NCBI GenBank assembly: GCA_013823855.1
Contig: PNMW01000015.1
Location: 1 to 64,000, forward strand
Origin: Lysobacteraceae bacterium
GTDB taxonomy: Bacteria; Pseudomonadota; Gammaproteobacteria; Nevskiales; Nevskiaceae
Direction of reading: 5' to 3'
Length of the DNA stretch: 64,000 nucleotides
Shown: positions 9,484-19,444 of the stretch, one piece after another
How the letters are laid out: each line of letters begins with the position of its first letter
Position numbering within the stretch: the first letter of the stretch is position 1
Made by a program: the position numbers and the translations under genes
The notes under the pieces: generated by a model
What the model saw: the letters and a program-made list of their open reading frames with translations, nothing else
Databases searched by the model: none
What the model was told of the DNA's origin: nothing

Positions 9484-11769
9484 ATGAGCGCCGTGATCGC
9501 GGTGCGCGAGCTGTGCGAGTTCGCGGCCAAGCGCGGCGATGTCGACCGCCGCTTCACGCCGGCGCCGAGTGCGGCGCAGGGCATGGCCGGCCATGTCCGC
9601 GTTGCCGGCCGGCGTGCCGGCGACTACGAACGCGAGATCACGCTGCACGGCGAGATCGGCGGCCTGACCATCCGCGGCCGGGCCGACGGCTACGACCCGC
9701 AGCTGCACCGGCTGGAGGAGATCAAGACCCATCGCGGCGATGTTGCGCGGATTCCCGACAACCACCGCCATCTGCACTGGGCGCAGCTCAAGGTCTACGG
9801 CGCGCTGTTCTGCGCCGCGCGCGGCTGCGCGGAGATCGCGCTGGCGCTGGTCTACTTCAATGTCGACGACGAGGCCGAGACGGTGCTCGACAGCACCGCC
9901 ACCGGCGAGGAGCTGACCGCCTGGGTCGCGGCGCTGGCCGCGGACTATCGGGCCTGGGCGGCGCAGGAGGCCGCACATCGCGCGCGCCGCAATGTCGCGA
10001 TCGACGCGCTGCGCTTCCCGCATGCCGCGTTCAACGCCGGCCAGCGCGGCCTTGCGAATGCGGTGTTCCGTGCCGCCCGCCACGGCACGGCGCTGATGGC
10101 GCAGGCGCCGACCGGCATCGGCAAGACCGTCGGCACGCTGTTTCCGGCGCTGAAGGCGATGGCCCATGCGCCGATCGACAAAATCTATTTCCTCACCGCG
10201 AAATCGCCGGGCCGGCAGGTGGCGCTCGACGCGCTGGCGCTGATCCGGCCGGCCGATGGCGAGCCGGCGCTGCGGGTGCTGGAACTGCTGTCGCGCGACA
10301 AGAGCTGCGTCAATCCGGACAAGCGCTGCAACGGCGATTCCTGCCCGCTGGCCAAAGGCTTCTACGACCGCCTGCCGGCGGCCCGCGCGGCGGCGGTCGA
10401 AGTGTCGCCGCTGACCCAGGACAGCCTGCGCGAGGTCGCCGCCCGGCACGTGGTCTGCCCGTACTACCTCGGCCAGGAGATGGTCCGCTGGGCCGATGTC
10501 GTGGTCGGCGACTACAACTATTTCTTCGACGGCAGCGCGATTCTCTCCGCGCTGCAGCTGCTCAACGAATGGCAGGTGACGGTGCTGGTCGACGAGGCCC
10601 ACAACCTCGTCGATCGCGCCCGCGACATGTATTCACTGAGCCTGGACGAGGACGCGCTGCGCGCCGCGATCCGGGTTGCGCCCGGCAGTCTGAAGCCGTC
10701 GTTGCGGCGGGTCGGCAAGGCGCTGTCCGATCTCGCCAACGGCGAGGCCTTTGTCGGCGATGCGCGCTACGCGGTGCTCGACGGCGTGCCGGAAGGGCTC
10801 GGTGGCGCGCTGTCGGAGTTCATCGGCAATGCCAGCCGGCTGCTCGCAGAATCGCGCGACGAGTTCGCCGCCGACCTGCAGCAGTTCTACTTCGATGCGA
10901 TCGGCTACACCCGGCTGGCCGAGGTGTTCGGCAGCCATTCGATGATCGACGTGACGCTGGACGAGCCGGACACGACGCGGCTGGCGATCCGCAACATCGT
11001 GCCGGCGCCGTTCCTGAGGCCGCGCTTCGAAGCCGCGCACGGCGCGGTGATCTTCTCGGCGACCTTGAACCCGCCGGCCTACTACCGTGACCTGCTCGGT
11101 CTGCCGGACGCGGCCCCGTGGCTCGACGTGCCGTCGCCGTTCGCAGCGGAGCAGCTGACCGTGCGGATCGCCCGCCATGTCTCGACCCGCTTCGATCGCC
11201 GCGAAGCCTCGCTGGCGCCGATCGTCGAGCTGATCGCCGCGCAATACGCCGCGCAGCCCGGCAACTATCTGGCGTTCTTTTCCAGCTTCGACTACCTCGA
11301 ACGAACGCTGGCCAGCCTGCGCGCGGCGCACCCCGAACTGCCGGTCTGGGCGCAGGCGCGGCGGATGGACGAAGCCGCCCGCCATGCCTTTCTCGACCGC
11401 TTTGCCGCGAGCGGGCAGGGCATCGGCTTCGCGGTGCTCGGCGGCGTGTTCTCCGAAGGCATCGACCTGCCGGGCCAGCGGCTGATCGGCGCCTTCGTGG
11501 TCACGCTCGGCATCCCGCAGGTCAACCCGGTCAACGAGCAGATGCAGGCGCGGATGGACGCGCTGTTCGGCGCCGGCTACGAGTACACCTATCTCTATCC
11601 GGGGCTGCGCAAGGTGGTGCAGGCCGCCGGCCGGGTGATCCGCCATCGCGAGGATCGGGGCGTCGTCGTGCTGATCGATCCGCGCTACGGCCGGCCCGAC
11701 GTGCGGGCGCTGCTGCCGTCGTGGTGGTCCTTGCAGCCGGAGCGGCCGCCGGCCGCGTCACAGCGCTAG
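9484..11769 (+). CDS. PD-(D/E)XK nuclease fused to XPD/DinG-type Fe-S DNA helicase
   Basis: This 761-residue protein has an N-terminal (about 1-165) segment that reads as a PD-(D/E)XK nuclease, with Asp68 in GRADGY, the ExK triad Glu79-Ile-Lys81 in 'EEIKTH', and a following QLKVYG helix as in Cas4/RecB-like nucleases. The rest is a superfamily-2 helicase of the XPD/DinG type. Walker A is APTGIGKT (208-215), four cysteines (275, 282, 287, 325) are spaced for a [4Fe-4S] cluster, the DEAH box is at 370-373, and the C-terminal motif region contains 'QAAGRVIRHREDRG'. It should unwind DNA 5'-3' and cut it, as in Dna2-like or DinG repair enzymes. Its 3' end overlaps the convergent pseudouridine synthase by 12 bp. 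Confidence 0.88.
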   Translation: MSAVIAVRELCEFAAKRGDVDRRFTPAPSAAQGMAGHVRVAGRRAGDYEREITLHGEIGGLTIRGRADGYDPQLHRLEEIKTHRGDVARIPDNHRHLHWAQLKVYGALFCAARGCAEIALALVYFNVDDEAETVLDSTATGEELTAWVAALAADYRAWAAQEAAHRARRNVAIDALRFPHAAFNAGQRGLANAVFRAARHGTALMAQAPTGIGKTVGTLFPALKAMAHAPIDKIYFLTAKSPGRQVALDALALIRPADGEPALRVLELLSRDKSCVNPDKRCNGDSCPLAKGFYDRLPAARAAAVEVSPLTQDSLREVAARHVVCPYYLGQEMVRWADVVVGDYNYFFDGSAILSALQLLNEWQVTVLVDEAHNLVDRARDMYSLSLDEDALRAAIRVAPGSLKPSLRRVGKALSDLANGEAFVGDARYAVLDGVPEGLGGALSEFIGNASRLLAESRDEFAADLQQFYFDAIGYTRLAEVFGSHSMIDVTLDEPDTTRLAIRNIVPAPFLRPRFEAAHGAVIFSATLNPPAYYRDLLGLPDAAPWLDVPSPFAAEQLTVRIARHVSTRFDRREASLAPIVELIAAQYAAQPGNYLAFFSSFDYLERTLASLRAAHPELPVWAQARRMDEAARHAFLDRFAASGQGIGFAVLGGVFSEGIDLPGQRLIGAFVVTLGIPQVNPVNEQMQARMDALFGAGYEYTYLYPGLRKVVQAAGRVIRHREDRGVVVLIDPRYGRPDVRALLPSWWSLQPERPPAASQR

Positions 11770-12723
11770 CTGGCTCTCGAAGCCGCGCTCGGCGCCGGTC
11801 AGCGGATCGATGAAGCGGAGGCTCCGCGCCAGCAGCTTCAGCGGCCGCGTGTAGTCGTCGACGGCATCGTCGAGCAGCGCCGGATACCAGAGGTCGTTGA
11901 CGATCGGCATGCCGAGCGCGGCCATGTGCACGCGCAGCTGGTGCTTGCGGCCGGTCAGCGGCGTCAGGCGATAGCGGCTGATCGCGCCGAGCGTCCCGAT
12001 CCGCTCGATCCGCGTTTCGGTGTTCGGCGTGCCGTCGACCTCGGTCATCCGGAAGAATGGCGCACTGCCGACCAGACGGCTGCGACGGGTCAGCGGGAAC
12101 GCCAGCGCGGTGCGGGTCGGCGCCAGCGCCTCGTAGGTCTTGTCGATCCGCCGCTCGGCGAACAGCGCGCTGTACGCACCACGGGTCGCAGGATTGACCG
12201 AGAACAGCACCAGGCCTGCGGTGGCGCGATCGAGCCGGTGCAGCGGAATCAGATCGTCGAGCCCGGTCTGCTGCTTGAGCCGCACCAGCAGCGTTTCGCG
12301 CAGGAAGCGGCCGGACGGAATCGTCGGCAGGAAGTGCGGCTTGTCGGCGACCAGCAGATGGTCGTCGCGATGCAGGATCGTCGCCGCGAACGGAATCGGC
12401 GGCTCCTCGGGCAGATCGCGGTAATAGTGGATCAGCCGGCCGGCGCGGTAGGGCGCTGTGGTGCCGAGCACGCTGCCGTCGGCGTCGTGGACGCGGCCGG
12501 CCTGCATCCGCGCTTCCCAGGTGGCGCGCGGAATCCCGGCGAAGCGCTGGCACAGGAAGTCGAGCAGCCACGGCCAGTCACCTGGCGGCAGGCGCACGCT
12601 GCTGGCGCCGATGCCATCGACGGTCGGCGGGCGGACAGTGCTGGCGGAGGACGCGTTCACGGCGGCGATTGTGAGCTTTTCCCGCCACGCGGATCGGTGA
12701 TCGCGAAGATAATAGGGAACCAT
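11758..12723 (-). CDS. RluA-family pseudouridine synthase
   Basis: This 321-residue protein carries the RluA-family catalytic motif 'LHRLDRATAGLVLFS', whose Asp attacks the target uridine. It also has the later 'TGRKHQLRVHMAALGMPI' block shared by RluA/RluC/TruC enzymes. The N-terminal 80 residues ('WPWLLDFLCQRF') resemble a weak S4-like region. It should isomerise a uridine in rRNA or tRNA. The exact target cannot be assigned. The ATG at 12723 is supported by AAGGG about 9 nt upstream. Its 3' end overlaps the helicase gene on the opposite strand, and its 5' end faces the cytochrome gene. Confidence 0.88.
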   Translation of the reverse strand: MVPYYLRDHRSAWREKLTIAAVNASSASTVRPPTVDGIGASSVRLPPGDWPWLLDFLCQRFAGIPRATWEARMQAGRVHDADGSVLGTTAPYRAGRLIHYYRDLPEEPPIPFAATILHRDDHLLVADKPHFLPTIPSGRFLRETLLVRLKQQTGLDDLIPLHRLDRATAGLVLFSVNPATRGAYSALFAERRIDKTYEALAPTRTALAFPLTRRSRLVGSAPFFRMTEVDGTPNTETRIERIGTLGAISRYRLTPLTGRKHQLRVHMAALGMPIVNDLWYPALLDDAVDDYTRPLKLLARSLRFIDPLTGAERGFESQLAL

Positions 12724-12752
12724 ACTTTATTGCCCTTCACGGTGCCGTCGAC

Positions 12753-13760
12753 ATGTTGCGCAAATCGGTCCTGCTGTCCGGCGCGATCACGCTGGCGATC
12801 GCCGCGATCGCTTTCGTGGTGCTGCACGAGTCGCCGGAAGCGCGGCTGCGGCGCCTGCAGCAGCAGTACGACGCGGTGGCCGCCGAACTCGGCACGGTCT
12901 GCCCTTACGCGGCACCCGGGGATCAGGCGGCGTTCGACCGCTGCCGTCACGCCTTGTTCGGCGCGTCGCAGCTGCGCGCCGCGCTGCCGGAGCGGATGCT
13001 CTGGGGCCGCGCCCGCGGCAAGCCGCTGAAGGACACGCCGCTGACCGAGTTCGCGCCGGATGTCTATGCCGGGCTGTACGCGCCGCTGTTCATGTTCGAA
13101 GGCCGCGCCGAGGTCGCTTACGACGAAGGCGAGCGGCTCTACAGGGCGACCTTGCCGGTACGTTTCCGCAACCGGCTGGCGCCCGGCCAGTTTCCGTATC
13201 CGTTCTGGCACGACACGACCAAGTGGGGCGCCTATCAGTCGGCGACCGCGCTGGTGTTCTATCTCCGCGCGAACGACGGCCGGATCAAGGTCGCCCAGTT
13301 CCAGCCGGGGGTCGTCGATGCGCAACTGGCGGCGCGGGTCGAGGCCGATGTCGCTGCCTTCGACGGCCAGTGGCTGTGGACCGATGCCGCCGGCCGCACG
13401 CAGCCGCAGGTGACGCTGTTCGACGGTCTCTATGACCCGGCCAATCCGCACCTGCCGCGGATCGACAGCGCCTACCGCGCGCTGGCGCTGGAACTGCGCG
13501 AGGGCGAGTGCAACGACTGCCACGTGCCGCGCAATCCGAAGAAGATCGAGCGGCTGGTGCTGCTGCAGACAACGGCCCACGCCGCGGGCGAGATCAAGCG
13601 GATTCTCCATTCGGTGCGCGGCGGCGACATGCCGGAAGACGAGGACGGCCACGCAAAGCCGCTGCCGCCGGCCGTGAAGGCGCGGCTGCTGGCCAAGGCC
13701 GAAGCCTTCGACGCGGTGCTGACCGAGGCGCGGGCCTGGGAAGCGGCGCAGGCACGCTGA
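12753..13760 (+). CDS. membrane-anchored c-type cytochrome-like protein
   Basis: This 335-residue protein begins with an N-terminal membrane anchor or uncleaved signal (about 5-24). A single haem c motif CNDCH (253-257) sits near the C-terminus, with Met293 in 'GGDMPEDEDG' as a possible axial ligand. The 200 residues between are not recognised and contain two further Cys (50, 64) that could form a disulfide. A periplasmic electron-transfer or haem-sensing role is likely. No redox partner is encoded next to it. It is divergent from the pseudouridine synthase with only 29 bp between starts. Confidence 0.7.
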   Translation: MLRKSVLLSGAITLAIAAIAFVVLHESPEARLRRLQQQYDAVAAELGTVCPYAAPGDQAAFDRCRHALFGASQLRAALPERMLWGRARGKPLKDTPLTEFAPDVYAGLYAPLFMFEGRAEVAYDEGERLYRATLPVRFRNRLAPGQFPYPFWHDTTKWGAYQSATALVFYLRANDGRIKVAQFQPGVVDAQLAARVEADVAAFDGQWLWTDAAGRTQPQVTLFDGLYDPANPHLPRIDSAYRALALELREGECNDCHVPRNPKKIERLVLLQTTAHAAGEIKRILHSVRGGDMPEDEDGHAKPLPPAVKARLLAKAEAFDAVLTEARAWEAAQAR

Positions 13761-13812
13761 CCGGATCGGTATCCGCCGCGGGCAGTCCCGGCGCGTGGCG
13801 AATCGCACCTGA

Positions 13813-14138
13813 ATGGCGGGCGTTCGGACCTCCTCCATTCGCCGCGAGGGTTGGCGGCTGCGGCTGTCGGTCGGCCAGACCGGCGATGCCGCAGCGGCCG
13901 GCGAGGTCTGGCTGCTCAGTTCGATCGCGACCGAGCAACCACGATCCGCAGCGGCGAGAACGCCGGCAAGCGGATCGTCTACCCGAACGTGATGCGCTCG
14001 TTCTGCAAGCTGGCCGACGGGTCGAACCAGCCACTGGACCTCGACGCGGCCTTGTCCGACGACGAGCGCGGCGAGCAGCTGGCGCTGCTGGTGCAGGCGC
14101 GCGGCGGCCCGGTCTGGACGGTGGTGGCCACCGACTGA
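13813..14138 (+). pseudogene. remnant of a DUF1223 secreted protein, frameshifted
   Basis: Two frames read as consecutive parts of the C-terminal half of a DUF1223-type protein. Frame 1 (from 13813) gives 'GWRLRLSVGQTGDAAAAGEV', then 'WLLSSIATEQ'. At about 13930-13945 the similarity passes to frame 3, which continues 'TTIRSGENAGKRIVYPNVMR' and ends with an 'LLVQARGGPVWTV' block at the stop. The 'GENAG' and 'NVMRS' phrases are characteristic of the family. The N-terminal thioredoxin-like half is missing entirely. A deletion plus a one-base frameshift is the simplest explanation. The track's 95-aa ORF at 13851 is only the second half. Confidence 0.6.
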
Positions 14139-14508
14139 TCCGGCATCGTCGGCGGCTCGGGGTCTGATCGGGGGCTGATGGAGGCTGACCCCGATCTCGC
14201 TGGGGCGGGGGTGGGAAATCAGCTGTGTTGCCAGACGGCCGCCGCAACGCGACTTCGGCGGAAATCAGCCCTGCGGCGCCGTCCATTCGCCGCAGTACGG
14301 ATCGGTGCCGGCCGCACTGCAGCATCCGCCACGCGGGGAAATATCAAGTGGGTTCAGAGGCTTGACTGCGCGGTGCAGCGTCATCGCGTTGACAGCCGGG
14401 CAGGGCTGTGAGTTCATACAAAACAGTCCGGACCGTATGTAACTTCGATTACCGTGCCGGCCCTGACCGAACCCCAACACCATGGCCGCCCGTCGGCCGG
14501 AGCCCGCG
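14139..14508. other. 370-bp gap upstream of acyl-CoA dehydrogenase
   Basis: No credible gene is present. It presumably holds the promoter of the acyl-CoA dehydrogenase gene. An 8-bp palindrome GTCCGGAC (14426-14433), flanked by TACA and TGTA at slightly unequal distances, could be a regulator site, but the symmetry of the flanks is off by one base. Confidence 0.4.
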
Positions 14509-15648
<1,140 letters not shown>

Positions 15649-15667
15649 TCGGGCGCAACGTCTCGAC

Positions 15668-16828
15668 ATGAGTGGATCGACGCGCTGGTGGGAGCAGCTC
15701 CCGCACGACTACTACCAGCGCGTCGACGAGACCGACATCGACGCCGCGCACCGCTTCAAGGTGCGCGGCTCGGCGGTCGCCGACCGGGTGCTGCGCACCG
15801 GCCTCGGCACCCTGGTGTCGGCAGCGATGGCACCCGGGATGGCGCTCAGCAGCGGCGTCGCCCGCGAACGCGACGTGCTGCGCTGGTATCAGGACTGCGC
15901 CGATCGCGCGGCACTGGACGAGGTATTCGTCGCGCCGCCGGCGCAGGTGCCGATCGATGAACGGCCGCCGGGCCTGCTGGACTGGAAACCGGCCGGCATC
16001 CCGGTGCGGCGCTGGGCCTTCGATTCACCGTTCCAGACCTTGAATCCGGCGCTGAGCGCGCCTTATGCGAGATCCGGCCGCAATCGCCGGGCCCATGCGC
16101 TGCACCTGCATCACCCGGCTGGCCCGCGCAAGACGCTGATCTGGCTGCACGGCTTCACGCTCGACAGCTACCGGATCAACGGCATCGGCTTCGCGCTGCC
16201 GTGGCTGTGGAAAATGGGCTACGACATCCTGATGGTGACCCTGCCGTTTCACGGCGAGCGCGCCGAACGCTGGCATCCGTTCAGCGGCTACGGCTATTTC
16301 GCTGGCGGCATGGCCCATTCCAACGAAGCGATGCTGCATGCGGTGCACGACATCCGCATCTTCGTCGATCACCTGCTCGATGCCGGCGCGCCAGCGGTCG
16401 GCATCTCCGGCCTCAGCCTCGGTGGCTACCTGAGCGCCGTGCTGGCCTCGGTCGACGCCAGGCTCAAGTTCGCGATTCCCAATTCGCCGCTGGTGGTGCC
16501 GATCGACATGGCGCTACAGTGGCAGCCGCTCGGTCCGCTGCTGCGCTTCCTGCAGTGGCGCGACGGCTTCGGCATCGGCGAGATGCGTCACGGCATGGCA
16601 CTGCACAGCCCGCTGAGCTGGCAGCCGCTGATCGCGCCGGAGCGGCTGCTGATCATTGGCGGCGCCGGTGACCGCTTCACCGCGCCGAGCTTCGTCAACC
16701 TGCTGCACCGGCACTGGGCCGGCTCACGGCTGCACTGGTTTCCGGGCAATCATGTCGTGCACCTGCAGCAGGGCCGGTACCTGCGCCTGATGAAACGCTT
16801 CATGGATCACGCCACCGCCGATGTCTGA
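15668..16828 (+). CDS. alpha/beta hydrolase family protein
   Basis: This 386-residue protein has the alpha/beta-hydrolase oxyanion strand 'TLIWLHGFTLD' (about 157-167), the nucleophile elbow 'GISGLSLGGY' with Ser in GLSLGG, an acidic residue in 'IIGGAGDRFTAP', and His near the end in 'FPGNHVVH'. No signal peptide is present. It resembles the ABHD18/DUF2048-like group, whose substrates are not well defined, and an acyl-ester or thioester substrate would fit the neighbouring acyl-CoA dehydrogenase. It overlaps the start of the PhaC-like gene by 8 bp, so the two are translationally coupled. Confidence 0.8.
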   Translation: MSGSTRWWEQLPHDYYQRVDETDIDAAHRFKVRGSAVADRVLRTGLGTLVSAAMAPGMALSSGVARERDVLRWYQDCADRAALDEVFVAPPAQVPIDERPPGLLDWKPAGIPVRRWAFDSPFQTLNPALSAPYARSGRNRRAHALHLHHPAGPRKTLIWLHGFTLDSYRINGIGFALPWLWKMGYDILMVTLPFHGERAERWHPFSGYGYFAGGMAHSNEAMLHAVHDIRIFVDHLLDAGAPAVGISGLSLGGYLSAVLASVDARLKFAIPNSPLVVPIDMALQWQPLGPLLRFLQWRDGFGIGEMRHGMALHSPLSWQPLIAPERLLIIGGAGDRFTAPSFVNLLHRHWAGSRLHWFPGNHVVHLQQGRYLRLMKRFMDHATADV

Positions 16829-18038
16829 ACTTCCGATCGACGAACTGCCGGACGCGCCGCGTCGTGGCGTGCTGCAACTGAACGGACGGATCGCCGACAC
16901 CATCGCCAACGGCTTCGACTGGCTGTTCCGCCGCGAACGGCTGATCCAGTCCGGCCGGACCCATTTCAAGCTGGTGCTCGACGGCGAGCTGATGTCGGTG
17001 CGCCGCTACGACGCGCCCGACGAAAGCTTCATCGATCTTCCCGATGGCGACCGTCTGGCCGTCAATCGCCAGCCGCATGCGGTGCCGCTGGTGCTGGTGC
17101 CGCCACTTGGCGTCACCTCGGACACCTTCGACCTGATGCCGTCGCGCTCGCTGGCCCGCTACATGGCGGCGCGCGGCTTTCGGACCTATCTGATCGACTG
17201 GGGGCGGCCGACGCCAGCGCACGCCAGCCTCGGCCTGGTCGACTACGTCGATCACATGATGGGCGAGGCCTTGACGGCGATCCGCCGCGACAGCGGTGCG
17301 CAGGACGTCAGCCTGTTCGGCTGGTGCATGGGCGGGCTGCTGAGCCTGATGCACGCCGGTCTCACGCAGGATCGCCATATCCGCAACCTGGTCACCGTTG
17401 CCAGCCCGATCGATTTGCGCGGCGGTGGCGTGGTCGCCGGCATCGCCGGTGCGCTCGATGCACCGGCGCGGCTGGTGCGCAAGTACAGCGACTTCCGGCT
17501 GATGGGGGTCGATCCGCAGAAGCTGACCATTCCCGGCTGGCTGCTGGCGCTCGGCTTCAAGATGACCAATCCGATCGCCAGCATCACCACCTACTGGGAT
17601 CTGATGACCCAGCTCTGGGATCGCGAATTCGTCGAGAAGCATTCGACGACTTCGAACTACCTGAACCGGATGCTGATCTACCCGGGTGGCGTGGTCCGCG
17701 ACATGCTGCTGCGGATGGCGATCGACAACGAACTGGCGACCGGCCGCATCCGGATCGACGCGCGCACCGCCGAAGTCGGCAGGATCAAGGCCTCGGCGCT
17801 GGTGTTCGCCGGCGACCGCGACACCATCGTCGCGCCGCGGATCGCGCGGCGGATCGTCGACCTGCTGCCGACCCGGGACAAGGCCTGGCGGCTGGCCCCG
17901 GGCGGCCACATGGGCGTCGTGCTCGGCAGCACCGCCGCGAAGGAAGTCTGGGGGCCGGCGGCCGACTGGCTGGCCGAGCGTTCGCAGCCGAAAGCGCCGC
18001 GCAAGCGCGCCGGGACCCGTAAGCCGAAGGCCGGGTAG
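16821..18038 (+). CDS. PhaC-like alpha/beta hydrolase (polyhydroxyalkanoate synthase family)
   Basis: This 405-residue protein carries the PHA-synthase lipase-like box 'FGWCMGGLLS' with Cys169 in place of Ser, 'LIDWGRP' (about 124-130), an Asp in 'GDRDTIVAP' (about 331-339) and His363 in 'GGHMGVV', the Cys-Asp-His triad of PhaC. The length and lack of the long N-terminal domain match class III PhaC-like proteins rather than class I synthases. A basic Lys/Arg/Pro tail follows residue 388. Without a phaE, phaA or phaB gene nearby, a true PHA synthase role is uncertain, and an acyl-CoA thioesterase or acyltransferase role is equally possible. It is coupled to the preceding hydrolase. Confidence 0.78.
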   Translation: MSELPIDELPDAPRRGVLQLNGRIADTIANGFDWLFRRERLIQSGRTHFKLVLDGELMSVRRYDAPDESFIDLPDGDRLAVNRQPHAVPLVLVPPLGVTSDTFDLMPSRSLARYMAARGFRTYLIDWGRPTPAHASLGLVDYVDHMMGEALTAIRRDSGAQDVSLFGWCMGGLLSLMHAGLTQDRHIRNLVTVASPIDLRGGGVVAGIAGALDAPARLVRKYSDFRLMGVDPQKLTIPGWLLALGFKMTNPIASITTYWDLMTQLWDREFVEKHSTTSNYLNRMLIYPGGVVRDMLLRMAIDNELATGRIRIDARTAEVGRIKASALVFAGDRDTIVAPRIARRIVDLLPTRDKAWRLAPGGHMGVVLGSTAAKEVWGPAADWLAERSQPKAPRKRAGTRKPKAG

Positions 18039-18056
18039 GCCCGCGGGAACGCCGAC

Positions 18057-19016
18057 TTACCGCGGTCTTGCCGATGCCGCCAGCACGGCGGAAATCGCGG
18101 CGATGTCGTTCAGCGTCCGCACCGCGACGAACAGCGCCTCGGCCTCCGGGTAGCTGCGGCCCAGCCAGACCAGCCACTGCTTGAGCAGGCCCGGCGCATG
18201 GCGCGGGGTGGCGACGCCAGCGCGGACGATGTCCCAGTAGCGCTGCAGCATCGGCTGGATCTCGGCCCAGCCCATCGCCGTGACCTCGCGACCATCGCGG
18301 ACGGCGGCGATCTGCCGGGCCAGATCGGGGCGGGCGATCATGCCGCGGCCGAGCATCACGTCGTCCACGCCACTGACGGCGCGGCAGCGCTGCCAGTCCT
18401 CGACCGTCCAGACCTCGCCGTTGGCGAACACCGGCACCTTGACCGCGTCGCGGATGCCGCCGATCCGCTCCCAGTAGGCCGGCGGCTTGTAGCCGTCGAC
18501 CTTGGTGCGGGCGTGGACGACGATCGAGGCCGCGCCGCCATCGGCCAGCGCCTGGGCGCAGGTTTCGGCGTCATCGGCATGGTCGAAGCCGAGGCGCATC
18601 TTGGCAGTCACCGGAATGTCCGGCGGCAAGGCGCGGCGCACCGCGGAGACGATCGCGTGCAGCAATTCAGGCTCCTTCAGCAGCACCGCGCCGCCCCTGG
18701 ACTTGTTGACCGTCTTCGCCGGGCAGCCGAAATTCAGGTCGATCGCCGGTGCGCCGAGCGTCGCCGCGAACGCGGCGTTGTCGGCGACGCAGGACGGATC
18801 GGAGCCGAGGAGCTGCACGCGCATCGGCGTGCCGGACGGGGTGCGCGACCCGCGTTGCAGTTCCGGCGCCAGCTTCAGGAAGCAGTGCGCCGGCAGCAGG
18901 GTCTGGTTGATGCGGACGAATTCGGAGACGCACCAGTCGATGCCGCCGACCTCGGTCAGCAGGCTGCGCAGGGTTTCGTCGATGAGACCTTCCATCGGCG
19001 CGAGCGCGAGTTGCAT
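18057..19016 (-). CDS. dusC: tRNA-dihydrouridine(16) synthase
   Basis: This 319-residue protein is a Dus family FMN enzyme. It has the N-terminal '[13 protein letters not shown]' FMN-binding loop, the catalytic '[17 protein letters not shown]' with the proton-donating Cys, 'VTAKMRLGF', and the phosphate-binding '[10 protein letters not shown]'. The MEG start and the length match DusC rather than DusA or DusB. It reduces uridine 16 of tRNA with NADPH. Convergent with the PhaC-like gene. A GC hairpin, CCCTCCC/GGGAGGG at 19061-19078, lies upstream of its start. Confidence 0.9.
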   Translation of the reverse strand: MQLALAPMEGLIDETLRSLLTEVGGIDWCVSEFVRINQTLLPAHCFLKLAPELQRGSRTPSGTPMRVQLLGSDPSCVADNAAFAATLGAPAIDLNFGCPAKTVNKSRGGAVLLKEPELLHAIVSAVRRALPPDIPVTAKMRLGFDHADDAETCAQALADGGAASIVVHARTKVDGYKPPAYWERIGGIRDAVKVPVFANGEVWTVEDWQRCRAVSGVDDVMLGRGMIARPDLARQIAAVRDGREVTAMGWAEIQPMLQRYWDIVRAGVATPRHAPGLLKQWLVWLGRSYPEAEALFVAVRTLNDIAAISAVLAASARPR

Positions 19017-19136
19017 CGGAAGCCTTCAGGGTGCGGACAGGCGCGGATGATAGGCGGTCACCCTCCCTCGCGGGAGGGCTTCCTCCGGCTTCCCCAAGCC
19101 CTGGATTCCTGTTGCGGCCTGACTGCGCCCGCTGTT

Positions 19137-19376
19137 CTAGTGGAGGCGGGCTGCGGTCGGTGCGATGCGGCTTTCGAGCGCGGCCAGCAGCGACGGCACC
19201 AGTTCGGTCAACTGGCGCGGGTCATGGCGCGCCACGAGGTGCGTCTCGCTGAGAAGTTCCGATTCGGCGCGGAACGCGGCAATGCTGATCACCCGGCCTT
19301 CGGTTGCCGATTCCAGCCAGGCCTGCAGCTGCACGCTGGCATCGACGCGGGAGGTGCCGGAGTAGAGCTTGCGCAT
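19137..19376 (-). CDS. small hypothetical protein (79 aa)
   Basis: The last 79 codons of the track ORF 19137-20096 form a likely separate gene beginning MRKLYSGTSRVD at 19376. Third codon positions are almost all G or C, as in neighbouring real genes, whereas the upstream part of that ORF is a shadow of the TetR gene. The protein is soluble, mixed alpha/beta ('GRVISIAAFRAESELLSET'), with no motif I recognise. The ribosome site is weak. It lies 68 bp downstream of the TetR gene on the same strand and may be co-transcribed with it. Confidence 0.5.
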   Translation of the reverse strand: MRKLYSGTSRVDASVQLQAWLESATEGRVISIAAFRAESELLSETHLVARHDPRQLTELVPSLLAALESRIAPTAARLH

Positions 19377-19444
19377 GGTCGGAAGAAAGCCTGCTGACGA
19401 ACGGTAGAAAAAGCATAGTTCGACGGCTTGCGACCCGACCCGGG

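Noticed and set aside
14417-14441. 25-bp operator before the acyl-CoA dehydrogenase
   Set aside because: Only the GTCCGGAC core is symmetrical. The TACA/TGTA flanks are centred one base away from the core, so a single dyad is not supported.
16821-18038. Call as genuine PHA synthase phaC
   Set aside because: The triad fits, but no phaE, phaA, phaB, phasin or depolymerase cluster is present and related proteins have other functions. Kept as PhaC-like.
19061-19078. CCCTCCC-TCGC-GGGAGGG hairpin as terminator
   Set aside because: No T-run on either strand, and it lies upstream of dusC, where a terminator is not required. Left as a comment only.
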